64,000 nucleotides of DNA from Thermostichus lividus PCC 6715 (lineage in GTDB: Bacteria > Cyanobacteriota > Cyanobacteriia > Thermosynechococcales > Thermosynechococcaceae). Shown here piece after piece: positions 27,568 to 38,414 of the stretch. The notes below the pieces were generated by a model. The model searched no databases and was not told the origin of the DNA. It worked only from the letters and a program-made list of their open reading frames with translations. The DNA is taken from contig NZ_CP018092.1 in assembly GCF_002754935.1 (NCBI RefSeq), positions 2,170,001 to 2,234,000 on the forward strand, in the 5' to 3' direction. Positions within the stretch are counted from its first letter, which is position 1, and each line of letters begins with the position of its first letter. Position numbers and translations under genes: made by a program.

Positions 27568-28593
27568 GTGTCGCTCAAGCGCTAATTGCACGAGCCGATG
27601 CACCAGTTCTGGAAACGATAGGCCACTGGCAGCCCACAACTGCGGGTACATACTCAGTGCCGTAAACCCTGGTAAGGTATTGACTTCGTTAATTAAAATT
27701 TGGCCATTGTCTGGGAGGTAAAAAAAGTCAAACCGTGCTAGACCAGCCCCATCCAAGGCTGTAAAGGCTTTCAGCGCCATGTCCTGAATGGTGTTACTCA
27801 CCGTCGCTGGAATATCTGCCGGAATCTTCAGATCAGCTCGGCCATCCGTATATTTGGTTTCGTAGTCGTAGAATTCGCTACTGTAGGTGATTTCACCCAC
27901 GACTGAGGCTTGGGGGGCATCATTGCCGAGGACGGCACACTCGAGTTCTCGCGCTACTACCCCCGCTTCCACAATGATGCGCCGATCTAGTTCGGCGGCG
28001 GTTTCTAGGGCAGTGGTCAACTGTTGGCGATTCTTGGCTTTAGAAATGCCCACTGATGAGCCAAGGTTGGCCGGCTTGACAAAGCAGGGGTAGCCCAATT
28101 CGGTTTCGATGCGATCGCACACCTGACGATAGCGGCACGGATCCGACCAAAGTTCTGAGCGGCTGATCGCCACATACTGCACTTGCGGTAGCCCCACCGC
28201 TCCAAAAAACGTTTTCATTAAAATTTTATCCATGCCAATGGCGGAGGCCGCCACCCCAGACCCCACGTAGGGACGTTGCATCATTTCCAACAGTCCTTGA
28301 ATTGTGCCATCTTCACCGTTGGGGCCGTGGAGAATGGGGAACCAAACATCAATGGTTTCTGCCACTGCCGGAAATGACCACAGCGATTGATTATCTAGAG
28401 AAGGTGCTGGCGCACTGACGGTTTCGGTACACCGCCAACGACCATCTTTTTGAATATAAATGGGCACCACCTCATAGCGATCGCCATTGAGAGGATCGGC
28501 AAAGGCTTGGGCAATTGCCGCCGCCGATACAACCGAGACCTCGTGCTCCCGCGAGCGACCGCCAAATAGTAACCCAACCCGCAGACGACCCAT
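27550..28593 (-). CDS. ddl: D-alanine--D-alanine ligase, 3' end altered by element A
   Basis: 347 residues of the ATP-grasp ligase that makes D-Ala-D-Ala for peptidoglycan. Seen: [17 protein letters not shown] (N-terminal motif), [59 protein letters not shown] and [18 protein letters not shown]. The core is complete. The last residues, RGIAW and the TAG stop, are encoded by the left end of the 252-base element at 27562-27567 and inward. The original C-terminal end beyond ALERH has been replaced. Since the catalytic parts lie upstream, the enzyme should still work; it is presumably essential. Confidence 0.95.
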   Translation of the reverse strand: MGRLRVGLLFGGRSREHEVSVVSAAAIAQAFADPLNGDRYEVVPIYIQKDGRWRCTETVSAPAPSLDNQSLWSFPAVAETIDVWFPILHGPNGEDGTIQGLLEMMQRPYVGSGVAASAIGMDKILMKTFFGAVGLPQVQYVAISRSELWSDPCRYRQVCDRIETELGYPCFVKPANLGSSVGISKAKNRQQLTTALETAAELDRRIIVEAGVVARELECAVLGNDAPQASVVGEITYSSEFYDYETKYTDGRADLKIPADIPATVSNTIQDMALKAFTALDGAGLARFDFFYLPDNGQILINEVNTLPGFTALSMYPQLWAASGLSFPELVHRLVQLALERHRGIAW

Positions 28594-28665
28594 AATGTAA
28601 ACCTGTGTTAACGCGACCGTTTCTTGGTACGATTTTCAAGGATTATACAAACTTTGGGAGTTGCT

Positions 28666-28860
28666 ATGGACGTGGGGCAAAAAGTGCGCGTCTGCCGGAT
28701 TCGCGATCGCGTCGCCCAAGAAGTGCTCAAAAAACTGGGTCAAGTCGGTCAAGTCACGGGCTTTAAGATGACTGACGGCAGTGGAGTCGGGGTGGTGGTC
28801 ACCTTTGATGATCGCTCCAGTACATGGTTTTTTGAAGACGAAATCGAAGCCGTTGGCTAG
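28666..28860 (+). CDS. petP: Cytochrome b6f complex subunit PetP
   Basis: 64 residues from ATG 28666 (MDVGQKVRVCRIRDRV), preceded by GGGAG; the upstream GTG at 28624 would add a non-conserved tail. The small SH3-like protein matches the PetP/DUF2862 family (GFKMTDGSGVGVVVTFDD, STWFFEDEIE). PetP is a peripheral, cytoplasm-facing subunit of the b6f complex found only in cyanobacteria and red algae, thought to favour some electron-flow modes. It diverges from ddl. Confidence 0.88.
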   Translation: MDVGQKVRVCRIRDRVAQEVLKKLGQVGQVTGFKMTDGSGVGVVVTFDDRSSTWFFEDEIEAVG

Positions 28861-29027
28861 CCCCCTGTTGCCCCATTAGTGGTACGTTGTATTGTGGTGC
28901 TTTTGCGGGCACAGCGTCATTCTCCATTTAGGTTTGATCGTCCGCTCTCATGTGTGAACCCTTTCGCTCACAGATGATGGCCTGAAGCGATCGCCAGTTA
29001 CAAAAAATGAACTTACCAAGACAGTAG

Positions 29028-30485
<1,458 letters not shown>

Positions 30486-30512
30486 GCAAGTAACGATTGG
30501 TCGGCAACAGTG

Positions 30513-30530
30513 GGGTGGGGCTTCCCACCC
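30513..30530 (+). promoter_or_regulatory. Intercistronic hairpin between atpB and atpC
   Basis: GGGTGGG-GCTT-CCCACCC forms a 7-bp GC-rich stem in the 81-base gap. There is no U-tract, so it is more likely to set the beta:epsilon expression ratio (partial stop or mRNA protection) than to end transcription. Confidence 0.5.
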
Positions 30531-30566
30531 TAAGAATAAGAATTATCACTTAAGAAGGGAAAGGCT

Positions 30567-30983
30567 ATGGTGATGACCGTACGGGTGATTGCACCCGATA
30601 AGACCGTTTGGGATGCCCCAGCAGAAGAAGTGATTCTACCCAGTACAACGGGACAACTGGGCATTCTCTCAAATCATGCGCCCCTGCTGACGGCGCTGGA
30701 AACTGGGGTGATGCGGGTTCGCCAAGAGCGAGAGTGGGTGGCGATCGCCCTGATGGGGGGCTTTGCCGAGGTGGAAAATAACGAAGTCACGGTTTTGGTG
30801 AATGCGGCTGAGCGGGGCGACACCATTGACCTAGAGACAGCCAAACGGGAATTTAGCGAAGCTCAGGCGGCGGTGGCAAAAGCAGCTCAAAGCGGCTCCA
30901 AGCAAGCTCAGATTCAAGCAGCTCAAGCCTTTCGGCGTGCCCGAGCACGGCTACAGGCAGCAGGGGGTGTCGTTGAAATTTAA
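30567..30983 (+). CDS. atpC: ATP synthase F1 subunit epsilon
   Basis: 138 residues. The N-terminal beta sandwich ([58 protein letters not shown]) and the C-terminal helical pair ([27 protein letters not shown]) are typical. The subunit couples rotation and inhibits ATP hydrolysis. Ribosome site GAAGGGAAAGG precedes the ATG; MVMTVRV or MTVRV are both possible starts. It converges with the HlyD-like gene, overlapping by four bases. Confidence 0.96.
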   Translation: MVMTVRVIAPDKTVWDAPAEEVILPSTTGQLGILSNHAPLLTALETGVMRVRQEREWVAIALMGGFAEVENNEVTVLVNAAERGDTIDLETAKREFSEAQAAVAKAAQSGSKQAQIQAAQAFRRARARLQAAGGVVEI

Positions 30984-32314
30984 TTGATTTCAAAGGTCAC
31001 TTTGCCGGTATAACCCACGTAGCAGAAGTTGCCCTCCCTCCAAGCATCACTCACATCCAATTCCACTCGCACTTGGCTTTGCCGTGGGTAGTTTTCAGGG
31101 ATAGGGATGACCATGTCATCCCCGGGGTTGAGGCGACCCAGCCCTGAGCGGATGCTGGAGACTCTGCCGCGCAAGGTCACCCATTTATCACCGTACAATT
31201 CAATCCTAGCTCGTGTACCTGGATGCACAAGACGCAGCATTTTCTCATCCAAGAAGACATCGACCCAGCGGCGTTGGCAGTCTAGGACTTGCAAAATGAG
31301 ATCGCCTTTGCCGAGGAATGCCCCCTGCCGCGCCTCCACTCGCCAGACGTAGCCTGCCACCGGTGTGTTAATGGGAACAACTTGACGCTGGGCAACTTCC
31401 CGCTCTGCTTGGGCTAACTGCTCCTGCTGGGCAGCAATTTCCGCTTCAATACCGCGGATGGCGGCCTTTTGCTCAGCAATTTGCAACTTAAGTTCCTGTA
31501 GGCGCAAGCGAGGATCGTAATTACTGCGGGTGTTGCGCAGGGTTAAACCCAACTGTGCCGCCTGTGCTTCCGCAGCTAATGCTTCTACGGTGCGCGCCGC
31601 TGCATCAACAGTGCGTTGATGGTTGACCACCTGAGCTTGGCTTTGTTTGAGTTCTGTGCGCGCGGCATCTGCTTGAGACTGAGGTACTGCTCCCTGTTGG
31701 GCAAGGGAGACGAAGCGCTCATAGTTAATTTGCGCGAGTTCCTGCCGTGCTTTGGCATTGGCAAGCTGTGCCCGTGCGGCAGCCAGTTCCGCTTGCGCAG
31801 CCGCAAGTCGGCGATCGCTCTCAGTCACTTCTAGATGGTGCTGATGGGTGTCATCTGCTTGGGCAGAGGCCAATAAGCTTTCGAGTTCAGCTAATTTAGC
31901 CTTGGCGGCTCCTAACTCCCCCCGGCGCCGTTGCAGCCATGTTTTTACATCCTTAGGGGTCATGGCAGTGGTACGGTCGTTCTTTAAGATAGCCACCGCC
32001 CCCTCTGACGGCTCAACTATCTCGCCCACTTAGGCGTGAAGATCCACTAGCGTTCCCTCTTCTGGGGCACGGACATTGACAATAACCCCGTTGATTACGG
32101 CGTCGCGGCTGGTAACGCTTGTTAGGTGGCGAAATAGAAAGATCCCTGTAAATGCTAGAACACCCACTCCTGTTGCGATCACCACCCCATTGGCAAGGAG
32201 CGATCGCCGCACCTTAAGTCGCTGAGCAGAAACAACTTGAGCCCTTGAGGCAGCAGGGATGTCTTGGGATTGCAAGTCTTTTGGCATAGGCCTAAACAAA
32301 GATCGTTGACGCAT
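30980..32314 (-). pseudogene. HlyD-family membrane fusion protein split by an in-frame TAA
   Basis: Two consecutive frames are in the same phase and separated only by TAA at 32030-32032: residues 1-94 end INGVIVNVRAPEEGTLVDLHA, and the next codon begins VGEIVEPSEGAVAIL. In HlyD proteins this is the first half of the lipoyl-like domain, where a Gln (CAA) is expected at the stop. The rest (349 codons) has long coiled-coil hairpins and the second lipoyl half (INTPVAGYVWRVEARQG) plus a beta-barrel. One N-terminal membrane span is in the first piece. Reinitiation at GTG 32029 is possible but would lack the anchor. The intact protein would be a periplasmic adaptor of an export system. Confidence 0.82.
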
Positions 32315-32525
32315 GGTGTACTTCCCCTACTTCCTTAAGCACTCCAGAAACCTACGCCTCGATGTCTTAGGAGAGGGCTAGCCTTGGTCTAGAGAGAGTT
32401 TACCGCAGGCTTTACTACCTCTATTGAAGTTGATAATTCACGGGTGTGGCATCCGTAAATGTACTAATTTCCTCCGCCCTTGCTCTCAGGAATGCATATC
32501 ATGGAAGTATGAACGGCACGCGTCT

Positions 32526-32900
32526 ATGACCGGTTCTTTCGATCTCGCAAAGCAAGCATGGCTAGTGGTGCGCTCCCAAGGAATCATTGTTGGTAAGTAT
32601 CACTTGGCCGGCAAAGCATTCTGGAGCATTGGCCGCTCTAAGGAGTGCGATGTTATTATTAATGACCCCTTTATTTCCCGCCATCAAGCCACGATTGAAC
32701 TACGCCCCCGGGGCAGTGATTTAATTTATTTGATCCGCGATACAGGGAGTCGCAATGGTACCTTGGTCAATGGTAGTCCCATTGCAGAGGAACGGGTATT
32801 GCACCACGGGGACATTATTATGATGGGCGATACGGACTTGACCTTCCGCTACAGCGGCAGAACACCGTCACTCAACTCTGACTTACTGAAAGGGGCGTGA
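32526..32900 (+). CDS. Single-domain FHA protein
   Basis: About 124 residues from ATG 32526 (MTGSFDLAKQAWLV); a longer frame back to 32424 has no supporting sequence. The FHA core is complete: WSIGRSKECDVIINDPFISR, HQATIEL, RDTGSRNGTLVNGSPI, HHGDIIMMGDTDLTF. FHA domains bind phosphothreonine, so it probably reads the output of a Ser/Thr kinase. It lies nine bases before bioY on the same strand, though no functional tie is evident. Other FHA proteins are found at 46-48 kb. Confidence 0.85.
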   Translation: MTGSFDLAKQAWLVVRSQGIIVGKYHLAGKAFWSIGRSKECDVIINDPFISRHQATIELRPRGSDLIYLIRDTGSRNGTLVNGSPIAEERVLHHGDIIMMGDTDLTFRYSGRTPSLNSDLLKGA

Positions 32901-32909
32901 GGGGGGGGT

Positions 32910-33518
32910 GTGTCACCGCTAGATGAATTTCTCTGGGCGGTTTTGGGGTTACTGCTCACGGTTGCTGGCACCTTTATGGAGGCAGCGATCGCCATTCCTA
33001 ATCTGTTAAGTGATGACGGGCAATTGGTGCTACCCAGTTCATGGAGTGCAATCCCCGTCTATTCCTTACCGGTCTCCTACCAAGTGGCGGCAGTGCTACT
33101 GGTGGGGTGCATGGGAGGACGACAAGCGGCAGCACTCTCGCAGGTGGCCTATCTGATCCTTGGCCTCAGTGGTTTTCAGGTATTTTCCCAAGGCGGAGGG
33201 CTAGACTATTGGCGGGAGCCAACCTTTGGCTATCTGTTGGGGTTTGTTCCTGGGGCGTGGGTCTGTGGCTGGTTAGCGTTTCGCTCAGGAGCGGCTGCTC
33301 GCATTGAGTGGCTCGCCCTCAGTGGGTTGGCAGGGTTAGCGATCATTCATAGCTGTGGGTTGCTGTACCTTTGCGCCTTGGCACTCGTTGGCCAGTTAAG
33401 TCAGCCCTTAGTAGAACTCATACAGCAATACTCCCTGTGGGCGCTGCCCGGACAATTGGTGATTGTCTGTTTAGTGGCGCTGGTGGCGCGGATTCTGCGA
33501 CTGGTGTTACTGTACTAG
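32910..33518 (+). CDS. bioY: Biotin transporter substrate-binding subunit BioY
   Basis: 202 residues starting GTG 32910. Hydrophobic with about six spans (LWAVLGLLLTVAGTFMEAAI, VSYQVAAVLLVGCMGGRQAA, VAYLILGLSGFQVF, TFGYLLGFVPGAWVCGWLAF, and two more). GGRQAAALSQVAYLILGLSG and FGYLLGF are BioY signatures. It is the S-component of an ECF-type biotin importer in the cytoplasmic membrane. No ECF ATPases lie nearby; BioY may work alone or with a shared module. It directly follows the FHA gene. Confidence 0.88.
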   Translation: MSPLDEFLWAVLGLLLTVAGTFMEAAIAIPNLLSDDGQLVLPSSWSAIPVYSLPVSYQVAAVLLVGCMGGRQAAALSQVAYLILGLSGFQVFSQGGGLDYWREPTFGYLLGFVPGAWVCGWLAFRSGAAARIEWLALSGLAGLAIIHSCGLLYLCALALVGQLSQPLVELIQQYSLWALPGQLVIVCLVALVARILRLVLLY

Positions 33519-33533
33519 AGCGTGGGGGGTAGC

Positions 33534-34712
33534 TTAGAGTAAACCCAACATATGCAGCGGGCCTTGACCACTAATCAGTTCAATAATGAGGGCAAGGAAC
33601 CCCAGCATGGCTAAGCGCCCATTCCAGCGTTCCGCCGCAGAGGTCATCCCCCACTCCCAACGTTCTTGGGGGTAGAGTTTCACCCGCTTGCGCAAGGTAT
33701 TGACATCGGCAAAGGTACGGGGCGGCGCAGCAAGGGACTCTTTCACCAACTGGGCTAAGGCAACAATAAACCCAGGGTGATCATTGAGCGCCGGAACCCG
33801 CCGAAAAATTTCAATACCAGCTTCTTCTGCAAGTTCTCGGTATTCGATATCAATTTCTTGCAATGTCTCGATGTGCTCCGAAATAAAGCTGATGGGCACC
33901 ACAACAAGGGTTTTGACACCTTGAGCCGCTAGCTCCGGAATAATGTCTTCGGTGTAGGGTTGCAGCCATTCCACCGGCCCGACCCGACTTTGATAGGCTA
34001 AAACGTGGGGGTTGGGTCGCCCCAGCGCGTTCATGATCAATCTGACACAGGCTTCAATTTGCTCCTGGTAGGGATCCCCCGCCTCAGTAACGTAGCTTTT
34101 GGGGACACCGTGGGCGCTGAAGAACACCATGGCAGTGTCGGGGTTGGGGCATTGATCGAGTTCCCGACGGATCAGTTCCGCCATGGCAGCGACGTAGCCC
34201 GGATGGTTATACCACGATGGAATGAGGGTGTAGTGAATTTGACGGAGGGCGGGATCATTTTCCCAGAGGGCTTCGAGCAATCGGAAACTAGAGCCACTCG
34301 TGCTGATGGAATACTGGGGATAGAGGGGCAGGATGACGAGTTGGCGAATGTTATCAAGTTTAATTTGGGCGATCGCCTCTTCGGTAAAGGGGTGCCAGTA
34401 GCGCATGCCAATGTAGAGGTTCGCTTCGATGCCAAGGTCAGCGAGAGCCGCTTTGAGGGCTTTGGCTTGCTGCTCGGTAATGCGCCGTAGGGGTGAGCCG
34501 CCACCAATTTGGGCATAGTTTGCCTGAGACTTGCGGGCGCGGCTGGTGGAAATGAACCACGCTAGCGGCTTTTGCAACCAGCGAAAGGGCAGGCGAATAA
34601 TTTCCGGATCTGAGAAGAGGTTATACAGGAAGGGGCGGACATCTTCTGGCCGATCTGGCCCGCCAAGGTTCAGTAGTAGTACACCAGTTTGCCCCATAAT
34701 CCTAGAAATCAC
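33534..34712 (-). CDS. hemH: Ferrochelatase with C-terminal chlorophyll-binding-like helix
   Basis: 392 residues. Opening [20 protein letters not shown], then [45 protein letters not shown] (catalytic His), [17 protein letters not shown] and [18 protein letters not shown]. It inserts iron into protoporphyrin IX. The C-terminal 35 residues [20 protein letters not shown] form the CAB/LHC-like membrane helix (ExxNGRxAM) typical of cyanobacterial and plastid enzymes, thought to tune activity with chlorophyll binding. The start lies about 110 bases from the divergent Hsp70-like gene. Confidence 0.97.
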   Translation of the reverse strand: MISRIMGQTGVLLLNLGGPDRPEDVRPFLYNLFSDPEIIRLPFRWLQKPLAWFISTSRARKSQANYAQIGGGSPLRRITEQQAKALKAALADLGIEANLYIGMRYWHPFTEEAIAQIKLDNIRQLVILPLYPQYSISTSGSSFRLLEALWENDPALRQIHYTLIPSWYNHPGYVAAMAELIRRELDQCPNPDTAMVFFSAHGVPKSYVTEAGDPYQEQIEACVRLIMNALGRPNPHVLAYQSRVGPVEWLQPYTEDIIPELAAQGVKTLVVVPISFISEHIETLQEIDIEYRELAEEAGIEIFRRVPALNDHPGFIVALAQLVKESLAAPPRTFADVNTLRKRVKLYPQERWEWGMTSAAERWNGRLAMLGFLALIIELISGQGPLHMLGLL

Positions 34713-34822
34713 CTACATATCTTTGCGATCGCTCCCTTATTTTGACATACTCCTAGGGGTTCAGAGGAGCAGAACTCACTATCTTAGGATAAGGGGTTTA
34801 GCGAGAATAGGTTGAGGGCGCT

Positions 34823-36412
34823 GTGACCTACGCGATTGATTTTGGTACCAGTAACACCCTAGTAACCCGCTGGAACTATGCGGCTCAGGTGGCAGAACCC
34901 GTGACAGTGGCCGGGCTGTCGCTGGGGTTTGGGGAGGTGCCAGCGCTGATTCCCAGTTTGGCCTACGTTGAGGATGCCAAGTTGCCTTTGGTGGTGGTGG
35001 GGCAGCAGGTGCGGGATCGGGGGTTTGATGTGGCCGGCGATCGCCGCTTTTTCTCGCGGTTTAAGCGGGGGATTGGCGCAACGGTGCAGGGCTACCTGCC
35101 GGAATTAGATGGGTGCCCGATCACTTTTGAAGCGATAGGAACGTGGTTTTTGCGCACGCTGCTGACGGCGTTAAAGCACAGTGCCGGGGATTTTGGCGAC
35201 TCCCTGATTTTTACCGTGCCCGTGGATAGTTTTGAAACCTATCGCCGGTGGTTATTGCAGGTGTGCGATGGCTTTGCCATTGACCAGATTCGCCTTGTGG
35301 ATGAACCTACAGCGGCGGCGCTGGGCTATGGTGTGGCCGAGCGTCCCGTGATCCTTGTGATTGATTTTGGCGGTGGTACCCTTGATCTGTCCTTAGTGGA
35401 ACTGAAAACAAACGACCAGCAGCGCTCACCCTTGGGTTTTATCCTGAAGTGGGGCGATCGCCAGTGGGCCGATAGTGATCATCAACGCCCGCGTACAGCC
35501 CGAGTTCTCGGCAAAGCTGGAGTGAACCTTGGCGGAACCGATATTGATCACTGGATTGTGGATTATTGGGGGCAGCAGGGGATTGCCGCCAACCGTTTGC
35601 TGCTGCGCTTAGCGGAGCGCTTAAAAATTCAACTCTCCCAGCATCCGCGCGCCCAAGAGGTATATTTTGACCCAGACACCTTTGCTACTCTGGAGCTAAG
35701 CCTAGAGCGTGCTGAGCTAGAGGCAATTCTGCACCAACAGCAGTTCTTTGAACGGTTGGAGAAGGCGCTTTTGCAGGTACTTCAGCAGGGTCGCCGCCAA
35801 GGGATTGCCCCAGAGGACATTGAGGCGGTGCTATTGGTGGGGGGCACCACCCAAATCCCCGCCGTGCAAGCTTGGGTTGGCGAGTATTTTGAGCGCAGCA
35901 AAATCAGCAGCCATCAGCCCTTTACCGCCGTTGCCATGGGTGCGTTGGCTCTGAGCCAAGGCCTAGACCTCAAGGATTTTCTGTACCATAGCTACGGCAT
36001 CCGTTTTTGGGATCGCAAGCTGAATCGCCATGGTTGGCATCCCATCATTCAGCGGGGACAGCCCTACCCGATGCGCGAACCGGTGGAACTGATTCTAGGC
36101 GCTTCTACAGAAGGACAACCCAAGATTGAACTGGTGATTGGCGAGCTAGGGGATGAGCAAGGGGGCGTGGAAATTTTTTTTGATGGCGATCGCCTCATTA
36201 CCCGTACCTGCGGGCAACTGACCGTTCAGCCTCTGAATGACACCCCCCAAGGCAAAACCCTTGCCACCCTTGACCCCCCCGGCTACCCCGGTAGCGATCG
36301 TCTAAAAGTTCTCTTCTACGTGGATGGCGATCGCCAACTGCGGATAACCGTGGAAGATTTGCTCACCCAAGAGCAACTGGTCACCAACCAAGTTGTTGCT
36401 GAACTACGCTGA
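34823..36412 (+). CDS. Hsp70-like protein with short C-terminal part
   Basis: 529 residues starting GTG 34823. The actin-like ATPase domain is clear: YAIDFGTSNTLVTRWN, VDEPTAAALGYGV, VIDFGGGTLDLSLVELK, LLVGGTTQIPAVQAW. After about residue 400 only about 130 residues follow, shorter than the substrate domain and lid of DnaK, with FLYHSYGIRFWDRK in place of the usual linker. It belongs to the cyanobacterial Hsp70-like proteins separate from DnaK1-3. A chaperone or regulatory role is assumed. It is followed after three bases by the DUF3146 gene. Confidence 0.85.
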   Translation: MTYAIDFGTSNTLVTRWNYAAQVAEPVTVAGLSLGFGEVPALIPSLAYVEDAKLPLVVVGQQVRDRGFDVAGDRRFFSRFKRGIGATVQGYLPELDGCPITFEAIGTWFLRTLLTALKHSAGDFGDSLIFTVPVDSFETYRRWLLQVCDGFAIDQIRLVDEPTAAALGYGVAERPVILVIDFGGGTLDLSLVELKTNDQQRSPLGFILKWGDRQWADSDHQRPRTARVLGKAGVNLGGTDIDHWIVDYWGQQGIAANRLLLRLAERLKIQLSQHPRAQEVYFDPDTFATLELSLERAELEAILHQQQFFERLEKALLQVLQQGRRQGIAPEDIEAVLLVGGTTQIPAVQAWVGEYFERSKISSHQPFTAVAMGALALSQGLDLKDFLYHSYGIRFWDRKLNRHGWHPIIQRGQPYPMREPVELILGASTEGQPKIELVIGELGDEQGGVEIFFDGDRLITRTCGQLTVQPLNDTPQGKTLATLDPPGYPGSDRLKVLFYVDGDRQLRITVEDLLTQEQLVTNQVVAELR

Positions 36413-36415
36413 ACC

Positions 36416-36673
36416 ATGGCTGCCTTACCCCAAACAATCGCCCATGTTCGGATTACTGCCCAAAATTGGCAGGAAGGGCACCTGCGCGGTCAAGTATGCG
36501 CCAGTCACTACGAGTGGGACTTTTGCTGGCTGTTCAAAGCCAAAACGCTGATTATCTCGCCCGCTTTGGGCCGAGCACTGATCAAAGAACCCCTGAGCCG
36601 CTTTCTTGAGCAACAGGACTATCAACTGGAACCGGGAGGCGATTATCAATTTGTGCTTCGCTCAAAATTTTAA
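36416..36673 (+). CDS. DUF3146 family protein
   Basis: 85 residues: MAALPQTIAHVRITAQNW, VCASHYEWDFCWLF, SPALGRALIKEPLSRFLE and QQDYQLEPGGDYQFVLRSKF, all typical of this cyanobacteria-only family. Soluble, function unknown. The ATG begins three bases after the Hsp70-like stop, so they are likely co-transcribed. Its last 92 bases are antisense to the 3' end of the hydrolase gene. Confidence 0.82.
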   Translation: MAALPQTIAHVRITAQNWQEGHLRGQVCASHYEWDFCWLFKAKTLIISPALGRALIKEPLSRFLEQQDYQLEPGGDYQFVLRSKF

Positions 36674-37562
36674 ATTTTGCTTCTAGCTGCTGCAACCACT
36701 CCACCAAAATCGGGTTCACCAACTCAGGGCGATCGTCGTGGGGGCAGTGCCCCGTATCGGCAAGACGCTCAATACGGATGGGAATGCGCTCTTGGTGGGC
36801 TTCAAAATGCTTCACCCCAGACACGGGGGTCCACGGATCCACTTCCCCCCACAGCACTAGGATCGGAACCTGAATCGCTGGCAACAGATCGACAATTTTG
36901 GGTCCCGGCGGTGCAGAAATCACCCGCGCAAACACCTCCTTTGCCCCCGTATCCAGAGCTGGGCGATGCAATAGCTCCACCAGTTCATCGGTAATGGCAT
37001 CTGGATTGGCGTACACTTGGCCGAGGGTTTTGCGGATCCGCTCCGGCTGGCGAATTTGATCGAAAATCAAATGCCCAATCACAGGCGCAGCGACCAAGGT
37101 GCGAAACAGGTTCGTAAACAGCGTCTGCATCCAGTTAAGTTCGTTAGGGCGATGATTGAGACCGCCCGCACAGTTGAGAACACTCACCCCTCGGCAGGTA
37201 TGCCCATAGTCCGCTGCCATCCGTAAACAGAGCAAGCCGCCAATGGAGTTCCCCACCCACACCACGGGTTCAGCAATGTGTGCCTGCCAAAAATCGGCCA
37301 GTAATTCTGCCCACAGATCCATACTGTAGGCTAGGTTAGGTTTCGCTGAAGCCCCAAACCCCAGTAAATCGAGGGCATAGACGCGATAGCCCGCCTCTCG
37401 CAAAGCAGGAATGGTTTTGCGCCAATGGCCAATGGAGGCACCAAACCCATGCACCAGCACAACGGGTGCCCCTGTACCACTCATGCTGTAGCGAATGCGA
37501 TGGCCGCGCCATTCCCAATCAGCGGTGGGGAAGGCAGCCATGGCCGAAAGGGTTGAGGTCAT
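36582..37562 (-). CDS. Alpha/beta hydrolase with an extended C-terminal tail
   Basis: 326 residues. Oxyanion region PVVLVHGFGASIGHWRK, nucleophile elbow VWVGNSIGGLL (Ser), acid VLWGEVDPWTP (Asp) and ADTGHCPHDDRPE (His) form a complete triad. The sequence resembles the pheophytinase-like cyanobacterial/plastid branch, but the substrate is unknown. The natural end is near VEWLQQLEAK; the last 30 residues read through into the antisense of DUF3146 and are low in conserved features, suggesting a lost stop. ATG at 37562, divergent from the SDR gene. Confidence 0.85.
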   Translation of the reverse strand: MTSTLSAMAAFPTADWEWRGHRIRYSMSGTGAPVVLVHGFGASIGHWRKTIPALREAGYRVYALDLLGFGASAKPNLAYSMDLWAELLADFWQAHIAEPVVWVGNSIGGLLCLRMAADYGHTCRGVSVLNCAGGLNHRPNELNWMQTLFTNLFRTLVAAPVIGHLIFDQIRQPERIRKTLGQVYANPDAITDELVELLHRPALDTGAKEVFARVISAPPGPKIVDLLPAIQVPILVLWGEVDPWTPVSGVKHFEAHQERIPIRIERLADTGHCPHDDRPELVNPILVEWLQQLEAKFKILSEAQIDNRLPVPVDSPVAQESGSGVL

Positions 37563-37631
37563 AGGAACGCCGTGCCAATTTTCAAAGTAGGTTACTCTCT
37601 AAGATAACAATCTTTACGTTTCGCAACAATT

Positions 37632-38414
37632 ATGCCAACTGCATTGATTACCGGTGCGACGGGAGGCTTAGGACAAGCCTTTGCCGCAGCCCTTGCCGAT
37701 CGCCACTACGATTTAATTTTGACCGCTCGTTCTGCTGCTGCCCTAGACACCTTGGCCAAGGAACTAACGACCTCACGGACGGTGCAAGTGATTACCCTGC
37801 CGCAAGATTTGAGCATTTCAGGGGCAGCCGCACAGCTTTATGAGCAGGTGGAGGCACGGGGGGTAAGGGTCGATCTGCTCGTTAACAATGCTGGATTTGG
37901 GGACTACGGGGCGTTTGGCGATCGCGATCGCTCCCGTTTGGTGGCCATGGTACAGGTCAACATCACCGCCCTCATGGAACTAACCCATTTGGTTTTGCCC
38001 CAGATGCGTCAGCGCCACAGTGGCACGATCATTAACGTCAGTTCCATTGCTGCCTTTCAGCCCCTACCCTATCTCGCGGTATATGCGGCCACTAAAGCCT
38101 TTGTGCGCCACTTTAGCGAAGCCCTGTGGGCAGAACTCAAGCCCCTTGGCATTCGGGTGCTGGGGGTGTGCCCAGGTCCAACGGCCACTCAATTTTTTGA
38201 GCGCGCCGATATGATGGGCAACCCGGCATTGATAGGTTCCCAAGACTCCCCCGCCCATATTGTGGCCGAAACCCTCGCCGCCTTGGATCACGATGTGGCT
38301 ACCCTCATTCCCGGTCAAGCCAGTAATCGCCTCTTGGCATTTGCTGGTCGATGGGTGCCTCGGCAATGGCTGGTGCAGCAGCTAGAACCCCGCTTCCGTC
38401 CCCCCGCTCAGTAG
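37632..38414 (+). CDS. Short-chain dehydrogenase/reductase (SDR)
   Basis: 260 residues, classical SDR: TGATGGLGQAFA (cofactor loop), LLVNNAGFGDYG (NNAG), INVSSIAAFQPLPYLAVYAATKAFVRH with catalytic Ser, Tyr and Lys (YAATK), and VCPGPTATQF. It resembles the DltE/YqjQ-type SDRs. An NAD(P)-dependent oxidoreductase; the substrate cannot be told. Its 3' end overlaps the convergent CPBP protease gene by 33 bases. Confidence 0.88.
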   Translation: MPTALITGATGGLGQAFAAALADRHYDLILTARSAAALDTLAKELTTSRTVQVITLPQDLSISGAAAQLYEQVEARGVRVDLLVNNAGFGDYGAFGDRDRSRLVAMVQVNITALMELTHLVLPQMRQRHSGTIINVSSIAAFQPLPYLAVYAATKAFVRHFSEALWAELKPLGIRVLGVCPGPTATQFFERADMMGNPALIGSQDSPAHIVAETLAALDHDVATLIPGQASNRLLAFAGRWVPRQWLVQQLEPRFRPPAQ

